NCBI GenBank assembly: GCA_902625475.1
Contig: CACOBR010000008.1
Span: forward strand, 1-57,823
Length of the DNA: 57,823 bases
Direction: 5' to 3'
DNA from: an uncultured Alphaproteobacteria bacterium
Lineage (GTDB): Bacteria; Pseudomonadota; Alphaproteobacteria; Rhodobacterales; Rhodobacteraceae
Positions 19,638-28,180 of this stretch are shown one piece after another (the first letter of the stretch is position 1; each line of letters begins with the position of its first letter). Below the pieces are notes generated by a model. The model was given only the letters and a program-made list of their open reading frames with translations, had not been told where the DNA came from and ran no database searches. Both the position numbers and the translations under genes were made by a program.

Positions 19638-20945
19638 CTATTTTTTGAATTGTAAAAGATAAACACCACCACAAATATTTTTTGCATCATCTTTTCTTAG
19701 TGTTATTTTTTTGAACATGAGTAACTCATAATCAAATTTTTTACAAAGAGACTTTATGTAATCGATGGAATGGCAATATCTCCCCTTTTTAGTTATAAAA
19801 TATCCTTTTCTATTTGTATGTTCAGTAGAAAAAATTAACTTACCATTATGCTTATTTCTTTCTTTAATTAATTTAAATATATGTGAAAGGTTTCCAATAT
19901 AAACAAAAACATCAGCTGCTATGAAATAATCATATTCAAAATTTCTTGTGGTAAGATAACTCTCTATATCATTATGAAATAAATTATTATAAATATTTTT
20001 TTCATTAGCTTTTTCTAGCATTAATTTCGATAAATCAACTCCATCAATATTTTCTGAAAAAGATTTTAGCTCAAGACCAACAAGTCCCGTACCACACCCA
20101 AGGTCCAAAACTGAACCTAAATTGTCCATATTATCATTTATTATCATTTCTTTAATGATTTTAGGTGTTTTATATTTGAGATTTTTGACTAAGGATTTTT
20201 CAAAGTTTATAGCATAATTATCAAAAAGTTTTTCAACATATTTTTTTGGAGCTGATTTTGTAGTTTTGCCTGACAAAGAATTTAGTATGTGCTTTGCTTC
20301 ACAAAAGGAAGGATCTAATTTTATGGTTTTTTCATAACATCTTTTAGCTAATTCAATTTTCTCTTGAATATGATAAAGTATCCCTAGATTGTAATAGGCC
20401 TCGACATAGTTTGAATTTACTTTAATAGCCTTTTTAAAATGAAATTCAGCTTTACATAATTTTTTCTTTTTATAGTAAATGTTACCTAAATTAAAGTTAG
20501 TGATTTCGTTATTTGAATCAATTTTAAAAGCTTTTCCAAAAAAAAATTTTGATTTTTTGATCTCATTTGTTTCAAAATAAATTAATCCTAGATTATTACA
20601 GGCCTCTATATAGCCTGGCTTTAAATTTATTGCTTTTATGTAGCTTATAATGGCTAAATTGAATTCACCCAGTTTTTTTAATAAAACTGCCAAATTATTA
20701 AAGGCTTGCGCATAATTTGGTTTGATTTTTATTGCATATAGATAACTGTAAATTGCATTTGTAAAGTCACTCTTGCCAACATTAATTGCTCCAAGAATAT
20801 TATATAATAACGGTGAATTTGGATATTTAATAAATAAGTTCTTGCATGCCTCTAAAGCATCTTCGTAATTTCCAACATTTTGGTGTAACATTATTGAATT
20901 AACTTCAATGGTTGTTGGATTAATTTTGTTTTGTATATCAGACAT
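19638..20945 (-). CDS. TPR-repeat protein fused to a SAM-dependent methyltransferase
   Basis: A 435-residue two-part protein. Residues about 15-215 form roughly six tetratricopeptide repeats with the usual alternation (for example YVEAYYNLGILYHIQEKIEL). Residues about 235-435 are a class I methyltransferase with the SAM motif VLDLGCGTGLVG at 279-290 and GVDLSKLMLEKA after it. Similar TPR-methyltransferases occur in many alphaproteobacteria, often near surface-glycan genes, but none are adjacent here. The TPR part probably recruits a protein or peptide substrate, which is unknown. Confidence 0.87.
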   Translation of the reverse strand: MSDIQNKINPTTIEVNSIMLHQNVGNYEDALEACKNLFIKYPNSPLLYNILGAINVGKSDFTNAIYSYLYAIKIKPNYAQAFNNLAVLLKKLGEFNLAIISYIKAINLKPGYIEACNNLGLIYFETNEIKKSKFFFGKAFKIDSNNEITNFNLGNIYYKKKKLCKAEFHFKKAIKVNSNYVEAYYNLGILYHIQEKIELAKRCYEKTIKLDPSFCEAKHILNSLSGKTTKSAPKKYVEKLFDNYAINFEKSLVKNLKYKTPKIIKEMIINDNMDNLGSVLDLGCGTGLVGLELKSFSENIDGVDLSKLMLEKANEKNIYNNLFHNDIESYLTTRNFEYDYFIAADVFVYIGNLSHIFKLIKERNKHNGKLIFSTEHTNRKGYFITKKGRYCHSIDYIKSLCKKFDYELLMFKKITLRKDDAKNICGGVYLLQFKK

Positions 20946-21270
20946 AATTTTAACGTAAACCGATTCATTATAAACGTCTTTTTTTTTAAAAATGTTACTA
21001 ATTAAGTAAAAATTTGTATTTAAACAAAAAAGTTATTTATTTGGTAATTTTAAAAATAAAATTTAAGTTTTGTTGACTTTAAAGAGTTAGTATAACAGTA
21101 TTAAACACTTTGTTAGAGACAATCAAATTTACTAAGCACGTTGCCAGGTTGCAAATTTTTATGTAGCAACCAAGCATTTATTTTTTTAAAATTTAAAAAT
21201 TATTCTTTACTAAGCTTTTATTTTTTTATATCAGCTTAAAAATGTTTTTATTACTTAGGGAGGCAAATGT
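20946..21270. other. 325-base spacer upstream of the ABC importer
   Basis: This divergent spacer holds no credible gene. It contains a TTGACT at about 21071 and a TATAAC about a dozen bases later, too close together for a standard promoter. A clear GGTTGC/GCAACC hairpin lies at 21147-21171 (listed separately), and a strong GGGAGG ribosome-binding site precedes the start at 21271. Confidence 0.6.
21147..21185 (+). promoter_or_regulatory. hairpin with T-tract in the leader of the ABC importer
   Basis: GGTTGC at 21147-21152 pairs with GCAACC at 21166-21171 across a 13-base AT loop. Seven bases later comes a T-rich tract. TTGC at 21141-21144 offers a competing partner for the right arm. The arrangement could be a leader attenuator, a small-RNA terminator or an mRNA-stability element; I cannot tell which. 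Confidence 0.4.
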
Positions 21271-22614
21271 ATGTTTTTAAAAACTTTCAAGAATTTCATA
21301 GTAGCTCTCACAGCTATTTTAACTTTCTTGTCCACTTTTTTTGTTTCAAATATTTCAATAGCTGAAGAAAAACAGTATTTCCCAATTGCAAGTAGTAGGG
21401 TTGGACCTTATTCAGCAATGGGCACTGGATATTATGGTGCTCAAATTGACTATATGAACTATGTAAACATGAACGGCGGTGTTAACGGTGTAATGTTGAC
21501 ATGGCAAGAGTGTGAAACAGAATATAATGCAGTTAAAACAGTTGAATGTTATCAACGTTTATTAGAAAAAGACGGACAAAGGATTGTGGTATTTGATACG
21601 CTAGGAACACCTGGTGCCTATGCTGTTATAAATAGAATGGCAGAAGATAATGTAGTTTTAGCTCAATACGGATACGGAAGAACTGATGGAGCGGACGGTC
21701 GTGTTTGGCCATGGGTTTTTAATGCTGCTAGTCATTACTGGTCACAAATAGCCGTAAAAATGAAATTTATGGCAGAACAAGAGGGCGGTATTGATAAAAT
21801 GAAAGGCAAAAAGATTGTGCATCTCCATATTGATTCCGCTTACGGTCGTGAACCACTTCCTGCTATGAGGAAAATTGCAAGCGATTGGGGCGTTAAACTG
21901 GTTGAAATTTCGATCCCTCCACCTGGTTTAGAGCAACAATCTCAGTGGTTGCAAATTAGAAAAGAAAGACCAGATTGGGTAACATTTTGGGGCGCTGGTT
22001 CAGGAATGAACTCCACTGCTATGACAAATGCAGCTCGTGTTGCTTTTCCAAGAGACAGAATGATGTACGTTACATTTGGTGCTGCTGAAGAAGATATGTA
22101 TCCTGCAGGTGACGCAGCTAAAGGTACTTATGCAGTTGCCAATGCATTACCTGGTGACAATTATCCATTAGTAGCTGCTATAAAGGAGCAAGTTTATGGA
22201 TCTGGAAAAGGAAATCTTGCTGACGAAAGTCGTGTAGGAACTGTCTATTGGAATAGAGGTTTGGGTGCTGCAGTAATGTGGATAGAAGCTCTCAAAAATG
22301 CTCAACAAATGCATGGTAAAGTTGGAAAAGCAGTAACTGGAGCTGAATTCAGAGACGGATATGAAGCCCTCAAGATGACAGAAGACCGTTTAGAAGAAAT
22401 TGGCATAAAGGGCATGGTTGCACCATTTTCTATATCATGCGCAAATCACGAAGGTGCTGGTAAATTTGCTGTAATGCAATGGGATGGAGATAAATTTGTA
22501 CAGGTTACAGGTTGGGAAGCTCCATTAGACCCTGCTTTTATCAGAAAGTTGGTAGAAGATTCTGCTGCAAAATTTGCAAAAGAAAATAATATTACTCCAA
22601 AATCTTGTGGGTAA
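21271..22614 (+). CDS. ABC importer periplasmic binding protein, branched-chain amino-acid type
   Basis: A 447-residue type I periplasmic binding protein. A signal peptide covers about the first 30 residues, ending near NISIAEEKQYF. The mature part starts with the ligand-binding FPIASSRVGPYSAMG and continues with the LivJ-like lobe (MNGGVNGVMLTWQECETEY). It leads a five-gene importer cluster with its own strong GGGAGG site. A long hairpin follows at 22630-22670, which could favour higher expression of the binding protein. The ligand is not readable: relatives bind amino acids, urea, amides or aromatic acids. Confidence 0.88.
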   Translation: MFLKTFKNFIVALTAILTFLSTFFVSNISIAEEKQYFPIASSRVGPYSAMGTGYYGAQIDYMNYVNMNGGVNGVMLTWQECETEYNAVKTVECYQRLLEKDGQRIVVFDTLGTPGAYAVINRMAEDNVVLAQYGYGRTDGADGRVWPWVFNAASHYWSQIAVKMKFMAEQEGGIDKMKGKKIVHLHIDSAYGREPLPAMRKIASDWGVKLVEISIPPPGLEQQSQWLQIRKERPDWVTFWGAGSGMNSTAMTNAARVAFPRDRMMYVTFGAAEEDMYPAGDAAKGTYAVANALPGDNYPLVAAIKEQVYGSGKGNLADESRVGTVYWNRGLGAAVMWIEALKNAQQMHGKVGKAVTGAEFRDGYEALKMTEDRLEEIGIKGMVAPFSISCANHEGAGKFAVMQWDGDKFVQVTGWEAPLDPAFIRKLVEDSAAKFAKENNITPKSCG

Positions 22615-22629
22615 ATTTATTTAAATACT

Positions 22630-22691
22630 AGTTGGATCAAAGAAGTGTTTTATTTGTCTTTGATCCAACTATCCTAAAATATTTTATTAGG
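22630..22691 (+). terminator. 13-bp hairpin plus small hairpin after the binding-protein gene
   Basis: AGTTGGATCAAAG and CTTTGATCCAACT pair perfectly across a 15-base loop (22630-22670). A second hairpin, CCTAA/TTAGG, follows at 22673-22691. There is no strong T-run, so this looks like a 3'-end stabiliser or partial terminator that separates binding-protein output from the ATPase and permease genes. Confidence 0.6.
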
Positions 22692-22731
22692 TTATTTATA
22701 ATCAAAACTCATATATAGAGAAATAAGAGAA

Positions 22732-23565
22732 GTGACTAGTAATTCAGAAGATATATTAAAAATTGAGAATATTGAGGTTATGTATGATAGTGTAATATCT
22801 GCACTTCATGATGTTTCTTTATCAGTGCCGCGTGGCAAAATTGTTGCTTTACTTGGTGGTAACGGGGCAGGGAAAAGCACCACCTTGAAAGCCATATCTA
22901 CAATGTTAGCTTCAGAACGAGGTAAAGTAACAAAAGGCAAAATAATATATGATGGAACCTCTGTTATTAATCAAAACCCAACTGAAATGGTTGGATTGGG
23001 AATGGTTCAAGTTTTAGAAGGCAGAAGATGCTTTGGTCATCTTACAGTTGAAGAAAATATCATTACTGGAGCTTACTCTAGAAAACTTACTAATTCTGAA
23101 ATGAAAGATGAATTGGACAAGATCTATTCCTATTTTAATCGATTAAAAGATAGAAGGAAAAGCCAAGCAGGTTTTACTTCAGGTGGAGAACAACAAATGT
23201 TAGCAGTTGCTAGAGCAATGATGGCTAAACCAAAAATGTTGTTACTGGATGAGCCATCCATGGGATTAGCTCCACAGTTAGTTTCAGAAATTTTTAAGAT
23301 CGTTAAAGAGTTAAACGAAAAAGAAGGAGTAAGTATTTTGTTAGCAGAGCAAAATACAAACATTGCACTAAGAAATTCAGACTATGGTTATATCATTGAA
23401 ACTGGAAACGTAAAACTTCATGGAACAGCAGATATGCTTTTGAATAATGATGAAGTTAAAGAGCTTTACCTTGGTATTTCAAAAGAAGGCAGAAAAAATT
23501 TTCGTGATGCTCTTCGAGAAGAAGGTAGCACCAAAAAAGAGAACAAATTTTCTAAAACTATTTAA
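22732..23565 (+). CDS. livF: ABC importer ATP-binding protein, LivF type
   Basis: Energises import through the HAAT-type (branched-chain amino-acid family) permease. It has Walker A GGNGAGKST near residue 44, signature TSGGEQQMLAVARA near 146 and Walker B MLLLDEPSMGL near 166. Its 277 aa exceed a typical LivF by about 40, with a charged C-terminal tail. The start is GTG at 22732. SLGLAP-style residues after Walker B (SMGLAPQLV) support the LivF rather than LivG role. The symbol is family-level only. Confidence 0.88.
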   Translation: MTSNSEDILKIENIEVMYDSVISALHDVSLSVPRGKIVALLGGNGAGKSTTLKAISTMLASERGKVTKGKIIYDGTSVINQNPTEMVGLGMVQVLEGRRCFGHLTVEENIITGAYSRKLTNSEMKDELDKIYSYFNRLKDRRKSQAGFTSGGEQQMLAVARAMMAKPKMLLLDEPSMGLAPQLVSEIFKIVKELNEKEGVSILLAEQNTNIALRNSDYGYIIETGNVKLHGTADMLLNNDEVKELYLGISKEGRKNFRDALREEGSTKKENKFSKTI

Positions 23566-23592
23566 TTTTTAAGGTAAATTTAAGAGAGTAAT

Positions 23593-24390
23593 ATGGCACA
23601 AGAAAGAAGATTTCCAATAGGATCTCCTATTTTAGAAGTTAAAAATGTCTCATTAAGCTTTGGGGGTGTAAAAGCTATAACTAATGCATCTTTTTCTATT
23701 CTTACGCATGAAATAAAAGCTATTATTGGTCCTAATGGTGCTGGAAAAAGTTCTATGCTAAATTGTATTAATGGTATTTATCAACCACAACAAGGAAGCA
23801 TAATTTTTAAAAATGAACTTTTATCAAAAGTAAACCCAAACTTGATTGCAAAAAAAGGTATTTCTAGAACATTTCAAAATCTTGCACTGTTTAAAAGAAT
23901 GTCTGTCCTAGATAATATTCTTATTGGAAGGCGCCTTCATATGAATGCTAATTTTGTTCAAGTCGCTTTTCAAACTAACAAAGCTCGAAGAGAAGAATTA
24001 GAAAATAGAAAAAAATGTGAAGAAATAATAGAGTTTCTTGAAATAGATGATATTAAAAATACACCAGTAGGTAAATTACCTTACGGATTACAAAAAAAAG
24101 TTGAATTAGGCAGAGCCTTGGCAACGGAAGCAGAAGTGCTTTTGTTAGATGAACCAATGGCAGGAATGAATGTAGAAGAAAAACGAGAAATGTGTAGATT
24201 TATACTAAAAGTAAACGATGAAATTGGAACTACCATGGTTTTAATTGAACATGATATGGGAGTTGTAATGGACATTTCAGATAATGTTGTTGTTTTAGAT
24301 TATGGGAAAACTCTTGCTGACGGTCCACCTAGTGAAATTAGGGCTAATCAAGACGTTATTGATGCTTATTTAGGAGTTGCACATGACTGA
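23593..24390 (+). CDS. livG: ABC importer ATP-binding protein, LivG type
   Basis: Second ATPase of the importer, 265 aa. Walker A is GPNGAGKSS near residue 46, the LivG-typical GISRTFQNLALFKRMSV lies near 93, and Walker B is VLLLDEPMAGMN near 178. Its last bases overlap the start of the LivH-type permease by 8 bases, so translation is probably coupled. The substrate is not known. Confidence 0.9.
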   Translation: MAQERRFPIGSPILEVKNVSLSFGGVKAITNASFSILTHEIKAIIGPNGAGKSSMLNCINGIYQPQQGSIIFKNELLSKVNPNLIAKKGISRTFQNLALFKRMSVLDNILIGRRLHMNANFVQVAFQTNKARREELENRKKCEEIIEFLEIDDIKNTPVGKLPYGLQKKVELGRALATEAEVLLLDEPMAGMNVEEKREMCRFILKVNDEIGTTMVLIEHDMGVVMDISDNVVVLDYGKTLADGPPSEIRANQDVIDAYLGVAHD

Positions 24391-25285
24391 AATATTATTT
24401 TTTGTAGAAGTTGTAGTTGCAGGGCTTTTAGCCGGTACTATGTATTCTCTAGTAGCACTTGGATTTGTGTTAATCTATAAAGCATCCTCGACTTTTAACT
24501 TTGCTCAAGGTGCTATGGTTTTTTTTGCAGTTCTTGCTTTTGTAGGTTTTATGGAATTGGGGCTTCCATTTTTTCTCGCTTTTATTGTAACTATTCTATT
24601 AATGGGTGTAGTCGGCTTTTGTACTGAGCGCTTGGTTTTGAAACCATTAATGAACCAGAGTGAAGATACATTATTGATGGCAACAATTGGACTCGGTTTT
24701 GTTTTAGAGGGATTAGCACAGGCTGCTTGGGGAGTTGAAGTAAGACGTTTAGATCTTGGCATAGGCGATTTTCCAATACAGTGGATAATTGATACTTTTG
24801 GACTTTTTGTTAGTGCTCTTGATTTGACTGCAGGCTTAGTAGCTGCGGTTTTAATTTTAGGATTATCAATTTTGTTTAAATATACTAAAATGGGTTTAGG
24901 ATTGAGAGCAGTTGCTGATGATCCTGGAGCTGCAAGTTCTATTGGTATCCCATTAAATAATATTATGCTTCTAGTTTGGACCGCTGCTGGTGTTGTTGCA
25001 TTAGTGGCTGGAATGATGTGGGGCGCAAGAGCAGGTGTTCAATTTGCTTTGGTTGATCTAGCATTAAAGGCTCTACCAGTATTAATTATTGGGGGTTTTT
25101 CCTCTATTCCAGGAGCTATAGTTGGGGGACTAATAATCGGGGCTACTGAAAAAGTATTGGAAGTATATATTGGGCCTTACTTTGGGGGGGCAATCGAAGG
25201 TTGGGCTCCTTATGTTCTTGCAATTTTCTTTCTTCTTTACAGGCCAGAAGGTCTTTTTGGCGAAAAAATTATTAGAAGAGTTTAG
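24383..25285 (+). CDS. livH: ABC importer permease, LivH type
   Basis: Inner-membrane permease of about 300 aa with eight or so hydrophobic segments. The family signature GLLAGTMYSLVALGFVLIYKAS is split across the first two helices, and the ATPase-contact loop is GLGLRAVADDPGAASSIGI. I choose ATG at 24383, giving MTEILFFVEV, rather than TTG six bases earlier. It overlaps the livG stop and is followed 14 bases later by the second permease. Confidence 0.9.
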   Translation: MTEILFFVEVVVAGLLAGTMYSLVALGFVLIYKASSTFNFAQGAMVFFAVLAFVGFMELGLPFFLAFIVTILLMGVVGFCTERLVLKPLMNQSEDTLLMATIGLGFVLEGLAQAAWGVEVRRLDLGIGDFPIQWIIDTFGLFVSALDLTAGLVAAVLILGLSILFKYTKMGLGLRAVADDPGAASSIGIPLNNIMLLVWTAAGVVALVAGMMWGARAGVQFALVDLALKALPVLIIGGFSSIPGAIVGGLIIGATEKVLEVYIGPYFGGAIEGWAPYVLAIFFLLYRPEGLFGEKIIRRV

Positions 25286-25299
25286 TATAGGAGTTTTCT

Positions 25300-26328
25300 G
25301 TGAAAAGTAATAACATATTTATGGAATATACAAAAAATGATATAATTAACTTTTTGTTGTTGATGTTTGTAGCATTATTAATAATTCCAATTACAATTGA
25401 ATCTGGATATTGGTACTCTTCTATCCTTATCCCTTGGTTATGTCTTGCGCTTGCTTCCATTGGTCAACAAATTGTTATGGGTTATGCTGGGCAGCTAGCA
25501 CTAGGAGCTGCCGGATTTATGGCTGCAGGTGCATTTGCTTGTTACAACTTGATTTTACGTGTTCCTGATATCCCTTTTTTTGTTGCATTGGTCCTATCAG
25601 GATTAATTGCTGCTGCCTTTGGAATTCTTTTTGGATTACCAAGTTTACGGGTTAGAGGTATTTATTTAATGGTGGCAACTTTGGCATCACAGTTTTTTAT
25701 TGTTTGGATGATTGATAAATTTGGCTGGTTTAAAAATTACGATTCTTCGGGAATTATTACTGCTCAAGATATTGTAATTATGGGTAAGAGTTTTACATCA
25801 CCATTAGAAATGTATTTGGTGATTGTATTTGTGGTTACTGTACTTACATTGTTAGCGGTAAATATGGCTAGAGGCAGTACAGGTCGCAATTGGATGGCAG
25901 TTCGTGATATGGATATTGCAGCAGAATCTATGGGAATTTCACTTTTAAGGACTAAATTGCAAGCTTTTGCCATAAGTGCTTTTTATTGTGGTGTCGCTGG
26001 TGCTTTATTTGCATTTACATATTTAAAATCTTTAGAACCTGTAGCTTTTGACATAAAATTGTCTTTCAAAATTCTATTTATGGTAATTTTAGGTGGACTT
26101 GGAACAATAAGTGGTGCTTTTATTGGCGCTGCTTTCATATTGTTGTTTCCCGTTTTGCTAAATAGTGTAGGAAATAACATTTTTCACGGAGCCATTGACG
26201 CAACGATTATTTCTTCAATTGAACAAGTTGTTTTTGGAGTCTTAATAATTATCTTCATGATTTACGAACCATTAGGCATGGCTAAACTTTGGGATAACAT
26301 AATATTAAAGTTTAAAAAAAATAATTAG
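25300..26328 (+). CDS. livM: ABC importer permease, LivM type
   Basis: Second permease, 342 aa with about ten hydrophobic segments. LivM hallmarks are QIVMGYAGQLALGAAGFMAAGA and a late GRNWMAVRDMDIAAESMGI cytoplasmic loop. The start is GTG at 25300 with a TAGGAG site; an ATG at 25321 is also possible. It closes the importer cluster. The next gene, a formate dehydrogenase subunit, is 166 bases downstream in the same direction, so a separate promoter is likely. Confidence 0.9.
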   Translation: MKSNNIFMEYTKNDIINFLLLMFVALLIIPITIESGYWYSSILIPWLCLALASIGQQIVMGYAGQLALGAAGFMAAGAFACYNLILRVPDIPFFVALVLSGLIAAAFGILFGLPSLRVRGIYLMVATLASQFFIVWMIDKFGWFKNYDSSGIITAQDIVIMGKSFTSPLEMYLVIVFVVTVLTLLAVNMARGSTGRNWMAVRDMDIAAESMGISLLRTKLQAFAISAFYCGVAGALFAFTYLKSLEPVAFDIKLSFKILFMVILGGLGTISGAFIGAAFILLFPVLLNSVGNNIFHGAIDATIISSIEQVVFGVLIIIFMIYEPLGMAKLWDNIILKFKKNN

Positions 26329-26494
26329 ATAAATTTATTGGACTAGAATTTTGACTTGTTTTTGTTGGTAAGTTTAAGATAGATAAATAAGTTAATTTTT
26401 TAGTAAATATTTGGTACATATTTGCTTTTTTTTAATACACTTTAAGTTTTAAATATGTTTTAATCGAATTAATTATTAAGGGGGGAGGTAGCCT

Positions 26495-28180
26495 TTGTTG
26501 CAACCTAAATTTAAAAAAAGTGTTAAAAGGGATCCAAGCCTGCCTAAAGGAAGGCAATCTGATGATGTTTCTGAAAAAGAAGTAAAAGAATTAGTAGGAA
26601 ATTTACCTCTTAATCGTAGCCAGTTGATTGAAGCCTTACACCTTATTCAAGACGAGTTTAATTGTTTAAGCCAGCGACATCTGAAATCTTTATCTGAATT
26701 ATTTAAATTGAGCCAAGCTGAAGTTTTTGAAGTTGCATCCTTTTATCATCATTTTGATATTGTTAAAGATGGTGAAAGTTTAGGTCACGAGTTGACAATA
26801 AGAATATGTGATGGACTATCTTGTGAAATGGCTGGTGCTCAACAACTTATAAAAAATGTTAAAGAAATTATTGATGAGAAAAGAATCAGAATACAAAAAG
26901 TTCCATGTATTGGACGATGTGCAAATGCACCAGCTGCTCAGGTAGGAAAAAAAGCAGTCAATAATGCCACCCCTTTGAAGTTAGTAAAGTTTTCAAAAGA
27001 GGATGTAGCTCCTGAAATCCCTGATTATCAAAATTTAACTGATTATCTTAACACAGGTGGTTATAAGTGTTTAAAAAAAGTAATAGCTAAAAAGTTAAAT
27101 TTAGAAACTGCTATTTCAATTTTGGCTAAATCAGGATTAAGAGGATTAGGTGGTGCAGGTTTTCCAGCTGATAAAAAATGGCAAATTGTCAATTCCTATA
27201 ATGGTATAAGATATATGACAATCAATGGAGACGAAGGAGAGCCTGGTACATTTAAGGATAGATTTTGGTTGGAGAGTGAACCACATAAAATGTTGGAAGG
27301 TGCACAAATAGCAGCACTTTTAGTTGGTTGTAATAAAATTTATTTATATATGAGAGATGAATACCCTGCGGTTTTGGAAATATTGAAAGCTGAAATTGAG
27401 AAACTAGAAAAAACTAATTTCTGGTTAGTACCTTTGGAAATACGAAGAGGTGCAGGAGCATATATATGTGGTGAGGAAAGTGCTATGATAGAGTCTATCG
27501 AAGGCAAAAGAGGATTGCCTAGGCATAGGCCGCCTTATATTGCCGAAAATGGTTTATTTGGAAGACCCACTTTGAATCACAATATTGAAACTTTATTTTG
27601 GATTCCAGAAATCTTGTCAAAAGGTGCTGAGTGGTTTGCAGGTTTAGGTTTTAATGAAAATCATAAGGGTGTTAGATCCTATAGTGTGTCTGGTAGGGTA
27701 TTAAACCCTGGTGTTAAAGTAGCACCAGCAGGTATACCTGTAAGAAAACTTATTGATGATTATTGTGGAGGAATGTTGCCTGGTCATAAGTTTAAAGCGT
27801 TTTTTCCTGGGGGAGCTTCAGGAGGTATTTTTCCTGCCCAAATGTGTGATATGGGGTTGGATTTTGGGATATTTGAGCCACATGGTGGATTTGTAGGTTC
27901 TCATGCTGTTATAATTTTGTCTAACCAAGATAGCATTTTAGACGCTGTAATTAACACTATTAAATTTTTTAAGCATGAGAGTTGTGGCCAGTGTACTCCA
28001 TGTAGAAATGGGACAGAAAAGTTGATTTCATTACTAACTAATAGTAACAAAGATGTTGAACTTTATAAAGACTTAATGATGGTAATGCGCGATAGTTCAA
28101 TTTGTGGTTTAGGGCAAGCTGCTACAAATTGTTTAAATCATTTTTTAAAATATTTTTCAGAGGAATTAAATGGCACTTGA
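26495..28180 (+). CDS. fdh1B: NAD-linked formate dehydrogenase beta subunit, fused NuoE-NuoF type
   Basis: Diaphorase half of a soluble formate dehydrogenase, passing electrons from the alpha subunit to NAD+. Residues about 35-150 are NuoE-like, with the four [2Fe-2S] cysteines in CDGLSC (105, 110) and CIGRC (138, 142). The rest is NuoF-like, with a glycine-rich RGLGGAGFPADKKW, FMN/NADH motif GAGAYICGEESA and [4Fe-4S] cysteines in CGQCTPC (497, 500, 503) plus one near 539. The fused 561-aa form matches the heterodimeric FDH1 of methylotrophs, not the separate FdsG plus FdsB. The start is TTG after GGGGGGAGG. It overlaps fdh1A by 11 bases. Confidence 0.9.
   Translation: MLQPKFKKSVKRDPSLPKGRQSDDVSEKEVKELVGNLPLNRSQLIEALHLIQDEFNCLSQRHLKSLSELFKLSQAEVFEVASFYHHFDIVKDGESLGHELTIRICDGLSCEMAGAQQLIKNVKEIIDEKRIRIQKVPCIGRCANAPAAQVGKKAVNNATPLKLVKFSKEDVAPEIPDYQNLTDYLNTGGYKCLKKVIAKKLNLETAISILAKSGLRGLGGAGFPADKKWQIVNSYNGIRYMTINGDEGEPGTFKDRFWLESEPHKMLEGAQIAALLVGCNKIYLYMRDEYPAVLEILKAEIEKLEKTNFWLVPLEIRRGAGAYICGEESAMIESIEGKRGLPRHRPPYIAENGLFGRPTLNHNIETLFWIPEILSKGAEWFAGLGFNENHKGVRSYSVSGRVLNPGVKVAPAGIPVRKLIDDYCGGMLPGHKFKAFFPGGASGGIFPAQMCDMGLDFGIFEPHGGFVGSHAVIILSNQDSILDAVINTIKFFKHESCGQCTPCRNGTEKLISLLTNSNKDVELYKDLMMVMRDSSICGLGQAATNCLNHFLKYFSEELNGT

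Noticed and set aside
19575-19646. 23-codon frame after tRNA-Leu
   Set aside because: Too short, no ribosome-binding site, and it runs into the end of the TPR-methyltransferase gene on the other strand.
26412-26427. Sigma-54-like TGGTACATATTTGC upstream of the formate dehydrogenase
   Set aside because: The GG to GC spacing is nine bases, not ten. Sigma-54 recognition is strict on spacing, so this is probably chance in AT-rich DNA.
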